Shown here in pieces: positions 7,680-17,195 of a stretch of DNA of 17,532 bases. Source of the DNA: DALYLB01 sp046154695 (lineage in GTDB: Bacteria; Acidobacteriota; Blastocatellia; RBC074). The position numbers were made by a program, and so were the translations under genes. Under the pieces are notes generated by a model. The model had not been told where the DNA came from and ran no database searches. It saw only the letters and a program-made list of their open reading frames with translations. The stretch is taken from NCBI GenBank assembly GCA_046154695.1, contig JBJXFI010000414.1:1-17532 (forward strand). The letters are read 5' to 3'. How positions within the stretch are numbered: position 1 is the first letter of the stretch; every line of letters begins with the position of its first letter.

Positions 7680-9203
7680 ATGAACGCATTTCGCGAAAGC
7701 ATGTTGCAACTCATTACGCAGACCTCCACCAACCTGCCGCCGGATGTCCGCCGGGCAATGGCGCGGGCGATGGAGCAGGAGGAGGGGGGGCGATCGACGC
7801 AGGCCCTGAATGTGATCGGGACCAACATCGACATGGCCTGCGACAATGATGGCCCGATCTGTCAGGACACGGGCTGGCCGACCTTCGAGATCAAGACCCC
7901 GATTGGGGCCAATCAGATCATGATGAAGAGCGAAATCCGCGAAGCCATCGCCGAGGCGACCCGGCGGGGCAAGCTCCGCCCGAACTCGGTCGATTCGATC
8001 ACCGGCGCCAACAGCGGGGACAATCTCGGCCCGGGCACGCCGACGATGCACTTCGACCAGTGGGAGAACTCCGGCGAGATCGAGGTCAAACTGCTGCTCA
8101 AGGGCGGCGGATGCGAAAACAAGAACATTCAATACTCACTGCCGACGGAGCTGCCGCATCTCGGCAAGGCGGGGCGCGATCTGGACGGCGTCCGCAAATG
8201 CATCCTGCACGCCGTCTGGCAGGCGCAGGGACAGGGATGCAGCGCGGGCGCGCTCGGCGTCTGCATCGGCGGCGACCGCACCACGGGCTACCAGCACGCC
8301 AAGGAACAGCTCTTCCGCGTGCTCGACGACACGAACCCGAACGCCGAGCTCGCGCGAATGGAGGAGTACGTGCTCCAGACGTCCAACACGCTCGGCATCG
8401 GCACGATGGGTTTCGGCGGAACCACGACGCTGATCGGGTGCAAGATCGGGGTGCTCAATCGCCTGCCGGCCAGCTTCTTCGTCTCGGTCGCCTATGACTG
8501 CTGGGCGTTCCGCCGGCTGGGCGTCGTCCTCGACGCAAAGACGGGCGAGATCAAACGCTGGCTCTATCGCGACGAAAACGAGGCCGCAATCAAAATGAAA
8601 CGGAACGGCGGTTTCGTCCGTACAGGCAACGAGAAGGTCCTTCGCGCGCCGCTCACGCCGGAGCAGGTGCGCGAACTGCGGGTCGGCGATATGGTGCTGA
8701 TCTCCGGAGAGATGTATACAGGCCGCGACGCGGTCCACGCGCACCTGATGAAGAACGATCCGCCCGTCGATCTGACCGGGTCGGTGCTCTATCACTGCGG
8801 GCCCGTCGTGCTCAAGGACAATGGCAACTATAAAATCAAGGCCGCCGGACCGACGACCAGCATTCGCGAAGAGCCCTATCAGGGCGAGATCATCAAGCGG
8901 TACGGCGTGCGCGTGGTCATGGGCAAGGGCGGGATGGGCCCGAAGACGCTCGCGGCGATGAAGGAGCACGGCGCCGTCTATCTGAACGCCATCGGCGGGG
9001 CCGCGCAATATTACGCCAAATGCATCGACGAGGTGATCGGCGTCAATCTGCTGGAATTCGGCATTCCCGAGGCGATGTGGCATTTGCGGACGACCGATTT
9101 TCCGGCAATCGTGACCATGGACGCCCATGGCAATTCGCTTCACGCCGATGTTGAAAAGTCCTCGGCGACCGTGCTCGCAAAACTGGCGGAACCGGTGTTT
9201 TGA
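7680..9203 (+). CDS. Class I fumarate hydratase (Fe-S, fused alpha and beta domains)
   Basis: 507 aa. It interconverts fumarate and L-malate in the citric acid cycle using an oxygen-sensitive 4Fe-4S cluster. The alpha part holds CDNDGPICQDTGWPTF, SGEIEVKLLLKGGGCENKN, GQGCSAGALGVCIGGDRTT and GTMGFGGTTTLIGCKIGV. The beta part begins near residue 350 and holds DLTGSVLYHCGPVV, AAGPTTSIRE, VMGKGGMGPKT and AIGGAAQYYA. Likely cluster cysteines are Cys61, Cys187 and Cys274; the third is judged by position after RLPASFF, matching the FumA segment. Both subunits of the two-gene TtdAB/FumAB type are present in one chain, as in E. coli FumA. Tartrate dehydratase is the main alternative, and sequence alone does not separate the two firmly. 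It leads the long plus-strand run; the next gene starts 44 bp downstream. Confidence 0.9.
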   Translation: MNAFRESMLQLITQTSTNLPPDVRRAMARAMEQEEGGRSTQALNVIGTNIDMACDNDGPICQDTGWPTFEIKTPIGANQIMMKSEIREAIAEATRRGKLRPNSVDSITGANSGDNLGPGTPTMHFDQWENSGEIEVKLLLKGGGCENKNIQYSLPTELPHLGKAGRDLDGVRKCILHAVWQAQGQGCSAGALGVCIGGDRTTGYQHAKEQLFRVLDDTNPNAELARMEEYVLQTSNTLGIGTMGFGGTTTLIGCKIGVLNRLPASFFVSVAYDCWAFRRLGVVLDAKTGEIKRWLYRDENEAAIKMKRNGGFVRTGNEKVLRAPLTPEQVRELRVGDMVLISGEMYTGRDAVHAHLMKNDPPVDLTGSVLYHCGPVVLKDNGNYKIKAAGPTTSIREEPYQGEIIKRYGVRVVMGKGGMGPKTLAAMKEHGAVYLNAIGGAAQYYAKCIDEVIGVNLLEFGIPEAMWHLRTTDFPAIVTMDAHGNSLHADVEKSSATVLAKLAEPVF

Positions 9204-9247
9204 AGGAAACCCGGGACCGCCGCGCTCCGCGCCGGCATAAACAAAGT

Positions 9248-11761
9248 ATGAATACCGCGAGACTCCTCAGATTATCGATCATCGCCCTGCCGCTGCTCTG
9301 GTTGGTCATGGGCCCTCCCGGGCAGCAGGCGCAGAATCGCAAGGCGGCCAAACAGCCGGTTGCGGAGAGCTTCGAGGCGACGCTCGTTCCGTTCTTCGCC
9401 GAGAACTGTTATGCGTGCCACAACGAGAAGCGGCCGTCAGGCGGGCTGAACCTGGAGCTGTACAAGACCGGGGCGGCGCTCGCGGAGCACCGTGATACGT
9501 TCGAGCTGATCGTCCAGAAACTCGAAAGCCGCGAGATGCCGCCGAAGAGCGCGCCGCGGCCGGAGGAGGCCGCGCTGAAGGCGGCCCTTCACTTCATCGA
9601 GGGCGAGCACGCGCGCGTGGACAAGATGGCTCGCCCCAATCCGGGCCGCGTCACGGCGCGCAGGCTGAACCGCGCCGAATACAACAACACGATCCGGGAT
9701 CTGCTGGGCGTCCACCTTCGGCCCGCGGACGATTTTCCGCAGGACGATTCCGGATACGGGTTCGACAATATCGGCGACGTTCTCTCCCTCTCGCCGGTCC
9801 TGATGGAGAAATATCTTTCGGCCGCGGAGGAGGTCGCGCGCGCCGCCGTTTTCGGCCCGGAGCAGCTCAAGCCCACGCTGACGCGCGTTCGATCCCTGGG
9901 GCAATCCGAGATTCCCGGCAATCCGGCGCCGCTCTTCGATTACGATCAAACGGGGCTGAGCCTGCCCAATGCCGCGCACGTCACGCACCGGATTCCCGCG
10001 GACGCGGAATACGTCATCCGCGCCTTTCTCGGCGGCGTCCGTCCGCTGGGCTCCGACCCGTTGCAACTGGGGCTCTGGATTGACGGCAAGCTGGCGCAGA
10101 CCTTCGGCTTCGACCCGGAGGGGCTCGCGTCCTTTTCCGACGACCGGCAGGATTTCGGCAGCATGGTTCACGAATTCCGGCAGCGCCTGACCGCGGGAGA
10201 CCACTGGATCGCCGTCTCGCCGTTGAAGATGTACGAGGGTCTTCCTTCGGGTTATGGCGGCCCCAATCCCTCGAAGCGGCCGGCCCCGGAGCTGCCCGCG
10301 TTCAAGCCGCCCCGAAATCCGACGCCGGAACGGCTCGAAGCGGCGCGCAAACAGTTCGAGGCCCGGCGCGCGGTCAAGGTTCCGGTCAACCAGGCCCGCA
10401 TACGGGCGCTGGAGTTCGCCGGGCCGTACGATCAGGCCAAGGGCCCCTCGGCCGAAAGCCTGAAGAAGATCTTCATCTGCGATCATCCCTCGGCGGAGCA
10501 TTCGCCGGCCTGCGCGCGCGGAATCATCAGCCATGTCGCGCGCCGCGCCTATCGCCGCCCGGTGACTTCCCGCGAAGTGGAGCAGCTCACCGGGCTCGCC
10601 GCAATGGCCCGGCAGAAGGGCGAGTCGTTCGAGGAAGGCATCTGTCTCGCGATCCAGGCCATGCTTGTCTCGCCGCACTTCCTCTTCCGCATCGAACAGG
10701 ATCATCCGCCGCAGGGCGACGCGCCGGGCGTCAATATCGGCCAGCACGAGCTTGCCTCGCGGCTCTCCTATTTTCTCTGGAGCAGCATGCCGGACGACGA
10801 GTTGCTGCGGGCCGCCGGCCAGGACCGGCTGCGCAGGCCCGAGATCCTGAAGGCGCAGATTCAGCGCATGCTCAGGGATGAGAAGTCGCGGGCGCTGGTC
10901 GAGAACTTCGGCGGCCAGTGGCTCGAACTTCGCAAACTGGAGTCGGTCAAACCCGATCGGGAGCGATTCCCCGATTTCGACGAATACTTCCGGCTCTCCA
11001 TACGGCGCGAGACCGAGTTGTTTCTGGAGAACATCATCCGAAACGACGGCCGCATTCTCGACCTGATCGACGGAGAGTACACGTTTCTGAACGAACGCCT
11101 CGCGCGCTTCTACAAGATTCCGGGCGTGACGGGGCCGGAGTTCCGCAAGGTGGCGCTCGCGCCGGGCACGGAGCGCGGCGGGTTGCTCACGCAGGCCAGC
11201 ATTCTGACCGTTTCGTCCTATGCGACGCGAACCTCGCCGGTGCTGCGCGGCAAGTGGATTCTGGAGAACATGCTCAATGCGCCGCCGCCGCCCCCGCCGC
11301 CCGATGTGCCCAACCTGGACGAGGGCAAGGTCGGATCGACGGCCTCACTGCGGCAACAGCTCGAGGAGCACCGGAAAAATTCGACCTGCGCCTCGTGCCA
11401 CGCCCGCATGGATCCGCTCGGCTTCGGGCTCGAAAAGTTCAATGCCATCGGCGCCTGGCGCACCCTGGACGGAAAATTCCCGATCGATGATTCCGGCATC
11501 CTGCCCGACGGGCGAACCTTCCGCGGGCCGGGGGAATTGAAGAAGATCATCCGCGCCGAGGCCGACGCATTCACGCGGGGCCTGACCGACAAACTGTTGA
11601 CCTATGCGCTCGGGCGCGGCCTCGAACGATACGACAAACCCGCGGTGAAAAAGATCGCCGAGAGCGTCGCCGCCGGCGATTATCGTTTCTCCAGTCTCGC
11701 GCTGGAGATCGTCGCCAGCATGCCGTTCCAGATGCGGCGAAGCGAGATCGCGAAACGATGA
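9248..11761 (+). CDS. Exported DUF1592-family c-type cytochrome (DUF1587/1595/1592/1588/1585)
   Basis: 837 aa from the ATG at 9248, which opens a hydrophobic signal or anchor segment at about 5-22. A TTG at 9200 overlapping the fumarase stop would add 16 charged residues and is less likely. Order of parts: heme site CYACH at 54-58, in a planctomycete-cytochrome-like block; DUF1587 with RLNRAEYNNTIRDLLG; a beta-rich carbohydrate-binding-like middle; DUF1595 with RRAYRRPVTSREVEQL; DUF1592 with LASRLSYFLWSSMPDDELL; DUF1588 with RGGLLTQASILTVSSYATRTSPVLRGKWILENML and a run of seven prolines; a second heme site CASCH at 714-718; and DUF1585 with LLTYALGRGLERYDKPAV. The function of the family is unknown; two CxxCH sites imply heme and electron transfer outside the cytoplasm. 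Its usual partner, DUF1552, follows. Confidence 0.92.
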   Translation: MNTARLLRLSIIALPLLWLVMGPPGQQAQNRKAAKQPVAESFEATLVPFFAENCYACHNEKRPSGGLNLELYKTGAALAEHRDTFELIVQKLESREMPPKSAPRPEEAALKAALHFIEGEHARVDKMARPNPGRVTARRLNRAEYNNTIRDLLGVHLRPADDFPQDDSGYGFDNIGDVLSLSPVLMEKYLSAAEEVARAAVFGPEQLKPTLTRVRSLGQSEIPGNPAPLFDYDQTGLSLPNAAHVTHRIPADAEYVIRAFLGGVRPLGSDPLQLGLWIDGKLAQTFGFDPEGLASFSDDRQDFGSMVHEFRQRLTAGDHWIAVSPLKMYEGLPSGYGGPNPSKRPAPELPAFKPPRNPTPERLEAARKQFEARRAVKVPVNQARIRALEFAGPYDQAKGPSAESLKKIFICDHPSAEHSPACARGIISHVARRAYRRPVTSREVEQLTGLAAMARQKGESFEEGICLAIQAMLVSPHFLFRIEQDHPPQGDAPGVNIGQHELASRLSYFLWSSMPDDELLRAAGQDRLRRPEILKAQIQRMLRDEKSRALVENFGGQWLELRKLESVKPDRERFPDFDEYFRLSIRRETELFLENIIRNDGRILDLIDGEYTFLNERLARFYKIPGVTGPEFRKVALAPGTERGGLLTQASILTVSSYATRTSPVLRGKWILENMLNAPPPPPPPDVPNLDEGKVGSTASLRQQLEEHRKNSTCASCHARMDPLGFGLEKFNAIGAWRTLDGKFPIDDSGILPDGRTFRGPGELKKIIRAEADAFTRGLTDKLLTYALGRGLERYDKPAVKKIAESVAAGDYRFSSLALEIVASMPFQMRRSEIAKR

Positions 11762-11777
11762 AAGGATGAAATCGTCC

Positions 11778-11842
11778 GGAGTTCCGCCTTCAGGCGGTCT
11801 CCCTGCGATGCATAGCGCAAGCCCGCCTGAAGGCGGAACTCC
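11778..11842. repeat. 65-bp composite inverted repeat between the DUF1592 and DUF1552 genes
   Basis: Two perfect 20-bp arms (11778-11797 and 11823-11842) flank a 25-nt centre. Each arm also contains the small palindrome CCGCC-TTCA-GGCGG (or its complement), so both a long hairpin and two small ones are possible. The arm core is the same as in the hairpin at 7459-7492. It ends 11 nt before the DUF1552 Shine-Dalgarno. The minus strand would read as GVPPSGG and PPEGGTPD, a motif I recall from over-predicted ORFs in acidobacterial and planctomycete-group genomes. Confidence 0.9.
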
Positions 11843-11869
11843 AAACCGTTCCCGAGGAGAGACGACAAC

Positions 11870-13222
11870 ATGATCATCACGAAAAAACACCTGCCGAGGC
11901 GCAGCTTTTTAAGGGGAGCGGGATCCCTGATCGCACTGCCGATGCTGGACGCGATGGCGCCGGCGATGGCGCCGGAGCCGAAACACCCCGTGCGGCTGGC
12001 TTTCGCCTACGTCCCGAACGGGATCGTCAACCTGGACTGGTGGACGCCGAAGAGCGAGGGGCGGGGCTATCATTTCTCGCGCATTTTGAAACCGCTGGAG
12101 CCGCTGCGGGAAGAGATCATGGTGCTGACCGGGCTCGCGGATCACAATGGCAACGCCCTCGGCGACGGACCGGGCGATCACGGGCGCGCGGGGGCGTCGT
12201 TTCTCTCCGGCGTGCACTGCAGGAAGACCGCGGGCGCCGACATTCTGGCCGGAATCTCGGCCGACCAGGTCGCGGCGCAGGCCGTCGGCGGCAGGACGCG
12301 ATTCGCCTCGCTTGAGCTGGGCTGCGAGGACTCGCGCACGGTGGGAAATTGCGATTCGGGCTATAGCTGCGCCTATACCAACAGCATCTCGTGGCGCACG
12401 CCGACGCAGCCCAATCCGCCCGAGGTCAATCCGCGCAACGTCTTCGAGCGCCTTTTCGGGACGGCCGACCTGAGCCTGTCGCCCGAGGCGCGGGCGCGCC
12501 GCGCCGCCTACCGCAAGAGCATTCTCGATCTCGTGCGCGACGATACGCAGCGCCTCGCCGGCGGCCTCGGCCCCGCCGACAAGCGCAAGATCGATGAATA
12601 CCTCTTCGCCATCCGCGAGATCGAGCGGCGCATCGAGACCGCCGAGAAGGAGAACCGCGAGATCACGCCACCGCTGGAAAAACCCGCGGGCATTCCGATC
12701 GATTTTCGCGATTACGTCAAGTTGATGGGCGATCTGCAACTGCTGGCCTTCCAGACCGATCTGACCCGCATCTCGACGCTGATGTTCGCGCGCGAGGGAA
12801 GCATGCGCGTCTATCCCGAGATCGGAATCGCCGATCCGCATCATCCGCTGACGCATCACCGCAACAACGACGAATGGATCGAGAAGGTTGTGCGCATCAA
12901 CACGCTGCACATCGAGCTCTTCGCCCATCTGATCAACAAGCTCAAAGAGACGAAGGAAGGCAGCGGCACGCTTCTCGATCATTCGATGATCGTATACGGC
13001 TGCGGCATCAGCGACGGCAACCGGCACAACCACGAGAACCTGCCGATCCTTCTCGCGGGCCGCGGCGGCGGTGGCCTCAAGCCCGGCCGCCACATCGTCT
13101 ACAAGCCCGGCAAGCCGATGACCAATCTCTATCTCGCCCTGCTCGACAACATGGGCGTGCGTCCCGAGAAGATCGGCGACAGCACCGGCAAACTGGAGTA
13201 CCTGGGAGAGCTGCAGGCGTAA
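11870..13222 (+). CDS. Tat-exported DUF1552 protein
   Basis: 450 aa. A twin-arginine signal is clear: RRSFLRG at 10-16 followed by the hydrophobic segment AGSLIALPMLDAM, so the protein is folded before export. The body matches DUF1552: LAFAYVPNGIVNLDWW, the HGRAGASFLSGVH block, a long charged helix region IDEYLFAIREIERRIETAEK, then HHPLTHHRNND and IVYGCGISDGNRHNHENLPILLAGRGG. The end resembles sulfatase-like and DUF1501 proteins (NLPILLAG), suggesting a relation to the alkaline-phosphatase fold, but no metal-site set was confirmed. GAGGAGA lies 9 nt before the ATG. These genes are almost always found next to DUF1592 cytochromes, and the two probably act together outside the cytoplasm; the reaction is unknown. 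Confidence 0.9.
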   Translation: MIITKKHLPRRSFLRGAGSLIALPMLDAMAPAMAPEPKHPVRLAFAYVPNGIVNLDWWTPKSEGRGYHFSRILKPLEPLREEIMVLTGLADHNGNALGDGPGDHGRAGASFLSGVHCRKTAGADILAGISADQVAAQAVGGRTRFASLELGCEDSRTVGNCDSGYSCAYTNSISWRTPTQPNPPEVNPRNVFERLFGTADLSLSPEARARRAAYRKSILDLVRDDTQRLAGGLGPADKRKIDEYLFAIREIERRIETAEKENREITPPLEKPAGIPIDFRDYVKLMGDLQLLAFQTDLTRISTLMFAREGSMRVYPEIGIADPHHPLTHHRNNDEWIEKVVRINTLHIELFAHLINKLKETKEGSGTLLDHSMIVYGCGISDGNRHNHENLPILLAGRGGGGLKPGRHIVYKPGKPMTNLYLALLDNMGVRPEKIGDSTGKLEYLGELQA

Positions 13223-13237
13223 CCAGAAAAGAGAGCG

Positions 13238-13315
13238 CGGAACAGACGGAAATGACGGAACAAACGGAGTTCTCCTGGCCTTGTTTCGTTTGTTCCGTTA
13301 TTTCCGTCTGTTCCG
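13238..13315. repeat. Large inverted repeat, 29-bp arms, before the S9 peptidase gene
   Basis: Arms at 13238-13266 and 13287-13315 pair at 28 of 29 positions; the exception becomes a G-U pair in the plus-strand RNA. The loop is 20 nt. Each arm is itself built from short direct repeats (ACGGAA-type units such as GACGGAA). Its right arm is followed, after 10 nt, by five T residues, so it could also terminate the DUF1592/DUF1552 transcript. It is unrelated in sequence to the TTCCGCC family. Confidence 0.85.
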
Positions 13316-13371
13316 TTATCCTGCATTTTTCCTTAACTTATATCGCGTTGCAGTTGCATTTACGGAAGAGG

Positions 13372-13394
13372 GTCACCACGGGGACACGGGGAAA
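13372..13394. repeat. Possible short dispersed repeat fragment (CACCACGGGGACACGGGG)
   Basis: This purine/cytosine-rich stretch resembles the CACCACGGAGACACGGAG-type intergenic sequence I recall from acidobacterial and planctomycete-group genomes. Only one copy is present in this window, so the assignment rests on memory and is weak. Confidence 0.25.
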
Positions 13395-13395
13395 T

Positions 13396-13399
13396 GGAG
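13396..13399 (+). promoter_or_regulatory. Shine-Dalgarno that sets the S9 peptidase start
   Basis: GGAG 7 nt before the ATG at 13407, directly upstream of a good signal peptide. An ATG at 13281 in the same frame would run through the large inverted repeat and is rejected. Confidence 0.65.
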
Positions 13400-13406
13400 T
13401 GTGATC

Positions 13407-15455
<2,049 letters not shown>

Positions 15456-15511
15456 AAACGGAGGGGGAAGTCGATACTCTTGCGCCGCACTTTCCCATTC
15501 AATCCATCATC

Positions 15512-15516
15512 AGGAG
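15512..15516 (+). promoter_or_regulatory. Shine-Dalgarno that sets the acyl-CoA ligase start
   Basis: AGGAG (with a preceding C), 8 nt before the ATG at 15525. It selects this start over an upstream possible start at 15480. Confidence 0.7.
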
Positions 15517-15524
15517 CACCTTAT

Positions 15525-17144
15525 ATGACAATGCAGATGACGCCACTGACGATGCCGGTCCTGATGGATCGGGGTCCGATGGTCGCGCCGGATGTGGAGA
15601 TCGTCTCGAAGATGCGGGACCGGACGCACCGGTACACCTATGCCGACCTGGGCAAGCGGTCGCGCCAACTGGCCGCCGCGCTGCGGGGCCTGGGCGTAAA
15701 ACAGGGGGACCGCGTCGCCACCCTCGCCTGGAACAGCTTCCGCCATCTTGAAGTCTATTATGCCGCTCCCTGCATGGGCGCGGTCCTGCACACGCTCAAC
15801 CTTCGCCTCTCGTCGGAACAGCTCGCTTATGTGATCAATCACGCGGAGGATGCGGTGATTTGCGTCGATGAGGATCTGCTGCCGATGCTCGAGCGGCTCG
15901 CGGGACAGATCCCCACGGTCCGTCACGTGCTGGTCTTCAGCAATTCGGGGGATTTCAAGACGACGCTCCCTTCGGCGCACAATTACGAATCGCTGCTGGC
16001 CGCCGAATCGACCGATTTCGAGTGGCCGGAGTTCGACGAGAACACGCCGATGGGGTTGTGTTACACCAGCGGAACGACCGGCAATCCGAAGGGCGTGATG
16101 TACACCCACCGGTCGAACTATCTGCACACGATCACGGGCGGACTGCCGGACCTGTTGAATATCAACTCGCGCGACACGATTCTGGCGGTTGTCCCGATGT
16201 TTCACGCGAACGCGTGGGGGTCGCCGTATCTTGCGACGATGATCGGCGCGAAGCAGGTCTTCCCCGGCCCGACAATGGACGGGGCATCGGTCTGCCAGCT
16301 TCTTCAGGACGAGAAGGTGACCTTTACCTCCGGCGTTCCGACGATCTGGCTGGGCGTGATGAATGAGTTGCAGCAGAATCCCGGAAAATACGACCTGTCG
16401 TCGCTGCGGTCCATGGTCTGCGGCGGGTCGGCGCCTCCGCGCGCGATGATCGACTGGTTCGAAACCACCCTCGGCATCGAATTCGTGCAGGCATGGGGCA
16501 TGACCGAGACCAGTCCGCTCGGCGTGCTCAATCACATGAAACCCAAGATGGACGCCTGGCCGCGCGAGCGGCAGCTCGACATCAAGCAGCGCGCCGGCCT
16601 GATCGCGCCGGGCCTTCGCATACGCATCATCGACGATGCCGGCAAGGAGGTTGCGCGTGACGGGCAGTCGATGGGCCGTCTGCTGATCAAGGGCCCATGG
16701 ATCGCGTCCTCGTATTTCAAGGAGGAGCCGACCGAAGAGAAGTTTCCGGGCGGCTGGCTCGACACGGGCGACGTCGCCACGCTCGATGAGGAAGGCTATA
16801 TGGCCATCGCCGATCGCTCGAAGGATCTCGTCAAGAGCGGCGGCGAATGGATCTCCTCCGTCGATCTTGAAAACTCGATCATGGCCGTCCCCGGCGTCGC
16901 CGAGGCCGCCGTCATCGCCGTCTTCCACTCTAAATGGCAGGAACGCCCGCTCGCCTGCGTCGTCAGAAAACCCGGCGCCGAGGTGACCAAAGAACAGATC
17001 TACGATCATCTCCTCAAGCACTTCGCCAAATGGTGGATGCCCGATGACATCCTCTTCATCGACGCCGTTCCCAAGACGAGCGTCGGCAAGTTCGACAAAA
17101 AGGTCCTTCGCGAACAATTCAAGGATTTTCAATTGCCCGAATAG
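15525..17144 (+). CDS. Fatty acid-CoA ligase, AlkK-like AMP-binding enzyme
   Basis: 539 aa. It activates a carboxylic acid, probably a medium- or long-chain fatty acid, to its CoA ester using ATP through an acyl-adenylate. Motifs: the ATP-binding loop YTSGTTGNPKG at 180-190, GGSAPP, WGMTETS with Glu328, the GGWLDTGDVA segment with the ribose-binding Asp416 in TGD, ADRSKDLVKSGGEWISS, and the C-terminal catalytic Lys522 in KTSVGKFDKK. The N-terminal MTPLTMPVLMDRGPMV and overall length match the AlkK-type branch, as opposed to acetyl-CoA synthetases. It is cytoplasmic. It follows the S9 peptidase by 69 bp in the same direction. No beta-oxidation genes are in the window, so the acid used is not known. 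Confidence 0.92.
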   Translation: MTMQMTPLTMPVLMDRGPMVAPDVEIVSKMRDRTHRYTYADLGKRSRQLAAALRGLGVKQGDRVATLAWNSFRHLEVYYAAPCMGAVLHTLNLRLSSEQLAYVINHAEDAVICVDEDLLPMLERLAGQIPTVRHVLVFSNSGDFKTTLPSAHNYESLLAAESTDFEWPEFDENTPMGLCYTSGTTGNPKGVMYTHRSNYLHTITGGLPDLLNINSRDTILAVVPMFHANAWGSPYLATMIGAKQVFPGPTMDGASVCQLLQDEKVTFTSGVPTIWLGVMNELQQNPGKYDLSSLRSMVCGGSAPPRAMIDWFETTLGIEFVQAWGMTETSPLGVLNHMKPKMDAWPRERQLDIKQRAGLIAPGLRIRIIDDAGKEVARDGQSMGRLLIKGPWIASSYFKEEPTEEKFPGGWLDTGDVATLDEEGYMAIADRSKDLVKSGGEWISSVDLENSIMAVPGVAEAAVIAVFHSKWQERPLACVVRKPGAEVTKEQIYDHLLKHFAKWWMPDDILFIDAVPKTSVGKFDKKVLREQFKDFQLPE

Positions 17145-17151
17145 CGGGGAA

Positions 17152-17187
17152 GCGCGTGTAGGCGCGGGTTGCCGCGCCTACACGCGC
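17152..17187. terminator. Perfect 16-bp hairpin between convergent genes
   Basis: GCGCGTGTAGGCGCGG and its exact reverse complement surround the 4-nt loop GTTG. It lies 7 bp after the acyl-CoA ligase stop and 8 bp before the stop of the convergent metal-binding gene. It lacks a T-tract. The internal TGTAGGCGCGG...CCGCGCCTACA form resembles dispersed intergenic palindromes, so it may be a repeat copy that also serves as a bidirectional 3' end. Confidence 0.7.
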
Positions 17188-17195
17188 GCAAACAG

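Noticed and set aside
9437..10747. 436-residue open frame on the minus strand opposite the cytochrome gene
   Set aside because: The plus-strand protein shows two heme sites and conserved domains through this region; the minus frame is low-complexity Arg/Leu-rich.
13238..13315. CRISPR-like repeat unit
   Set aside because: There are only two arms in inverted orientation, with no regular spacers and no cas genes nearby.
13281..13406. N-terminal extension of the S9 peptidase reading FRLFRYFRLFRY
   Set aside because: It is read-through of the ACGGAA-type inverted repeat. The signal peptide and GGAG support the start at 13407.
15510..17132. 540-residue open frame on the minus strand opposite the acyl-CoA ligase
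   Set aside because: Its translation has no family motif and is Arg/His/Asp-rich, while the plus strand carries a complete set of AMP-binding motifs. It is a by-product of high GC.
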